From positions 1 through 5,616 of the forward strand of contig CALBLB010000155.1 in NCBI GenBank assembly GCA_937896115.1: DNA of 5,616 bases. The letters run 5' to 3'. Position numbers and translations under genes: made by a program. Positions within the stretch are counted from its first letter, which is position 1; every line of letters begins with the position of its first letter. Shown piece by piece: positions 5,517-5,616 of the stretch. The notes beneath the pieces were generated by a model. It did no database searches. It was not told the origin of the DNA and saw only the letters and a program-made list of their open reading frames with translations. This DNA comes from an uncultured Succinatimonas sp. (GTDB lineage: Bacteria; Pseudomonadota; Gammaproteobacteria; Enterobacterales; Succinivibrionaceae).

Positions 5517-5616
5517 ATGGCACAGGACAGGTTTCCGTTAGAAAGAATTGACGATATCAGACAACGTCCTAGCGATTTCAGATTGCTAGAACGCATTCCT
5601 CTGACCATACCTGGTC
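5517..5616 (+). CDS. N-terminal fragment, possibly a 3'-5' exonuclease (DnaQ-like)
   Basis: The frame runs from ATG 5517 to the window edge, giving 33 residues and no stop. Its start is backed by AAGGAG at six bases and by the three-base gap after the reductase stop, so this is very likely a real, cotranscribed gene. The stretch DFRLLERIPLT recalls the leader that precedes the exonuclease domain in some gammaproteobacterial DnaQ-like 3'-5' exonucleases, but no catalytic motif (such as DxExTG) is within the window. The existence of the gene is well supported; the product is a tentative recollection of family sequence and could be wrong. Confidence 0.45.
   Translation, partial: MAQDRFPLERIDDIRQRPSDFRLLERIPLTIPG

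Overview
The window looks like ordinary chromosomal DNA of a bacterium with moderate GC content. It is most likely a gammaproteobacterium, perhaps a gut-type anaerobe. The hints are a DUF805 tail, an NfsB-type nitroreductase, Gram-negative style Shine-Dalgarno spacing, and roughly 40 GATC sites counted by eye, about twice the chance expectation, which would fit a Dam-methylating genome. This taxonomic guess is an inference; no rRNA or marker gene is present.

Layout. Positions 1-179 hold the 3' end of a small DUF805 membrane protein gene on the plus strand. It converges on a minus-strand cobalamin-independent methionine synthase-like gene (249-1373), with a perfect 11-bp stem between them as a probable shared terminator. 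Upstream of the methyltransferase lie its own promoter candidate and a strong hairpin terminator (1452-1481). That hairpin closes the next minus-strand gene, a dicarboxylate/amino acid:cation symporter family (SDF/DAACS) transporter that starts at a TTG codon (1498-2760). A non-coding stretch of about 330 bases separates it from the divergent plus-strand genes. That stretch carries a transporter promoter candidate, an 18-bp inverted repeat just upstream of it and a 10-bp palindrome in the probable leader. On the plus strand follow an NfsB-like FMN nitroreductase (3092-3733), then a CoA-disulfide/polysulfide reductase with a C-terminal rhodanese domain (3843-5513). Three bases after that begins a gene cut by the window edge (5517-5616), possibly a 3'-5' exonuclease.

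How the genes fit together. Three themes are compatible but not demonstrably linked: methyl transfer to a thiol, uptake of a small amino acid or carboxylate, and NAD(P)H-dependent flavoenzyme redox chemistry on nitro/quinone and disulfide/polysulfide substrates. Only the reductase and the gene after it look like a true operon. I see no prophage, insertion sequence, CRISPR array, RNA gene or defence locus, and no convincing new system. The most interesting points are within proteins. The transporter has unusual residues at positions that set substrate and sodium binding in this family, and the rhodanese active-site loop lacks the usual arginine.
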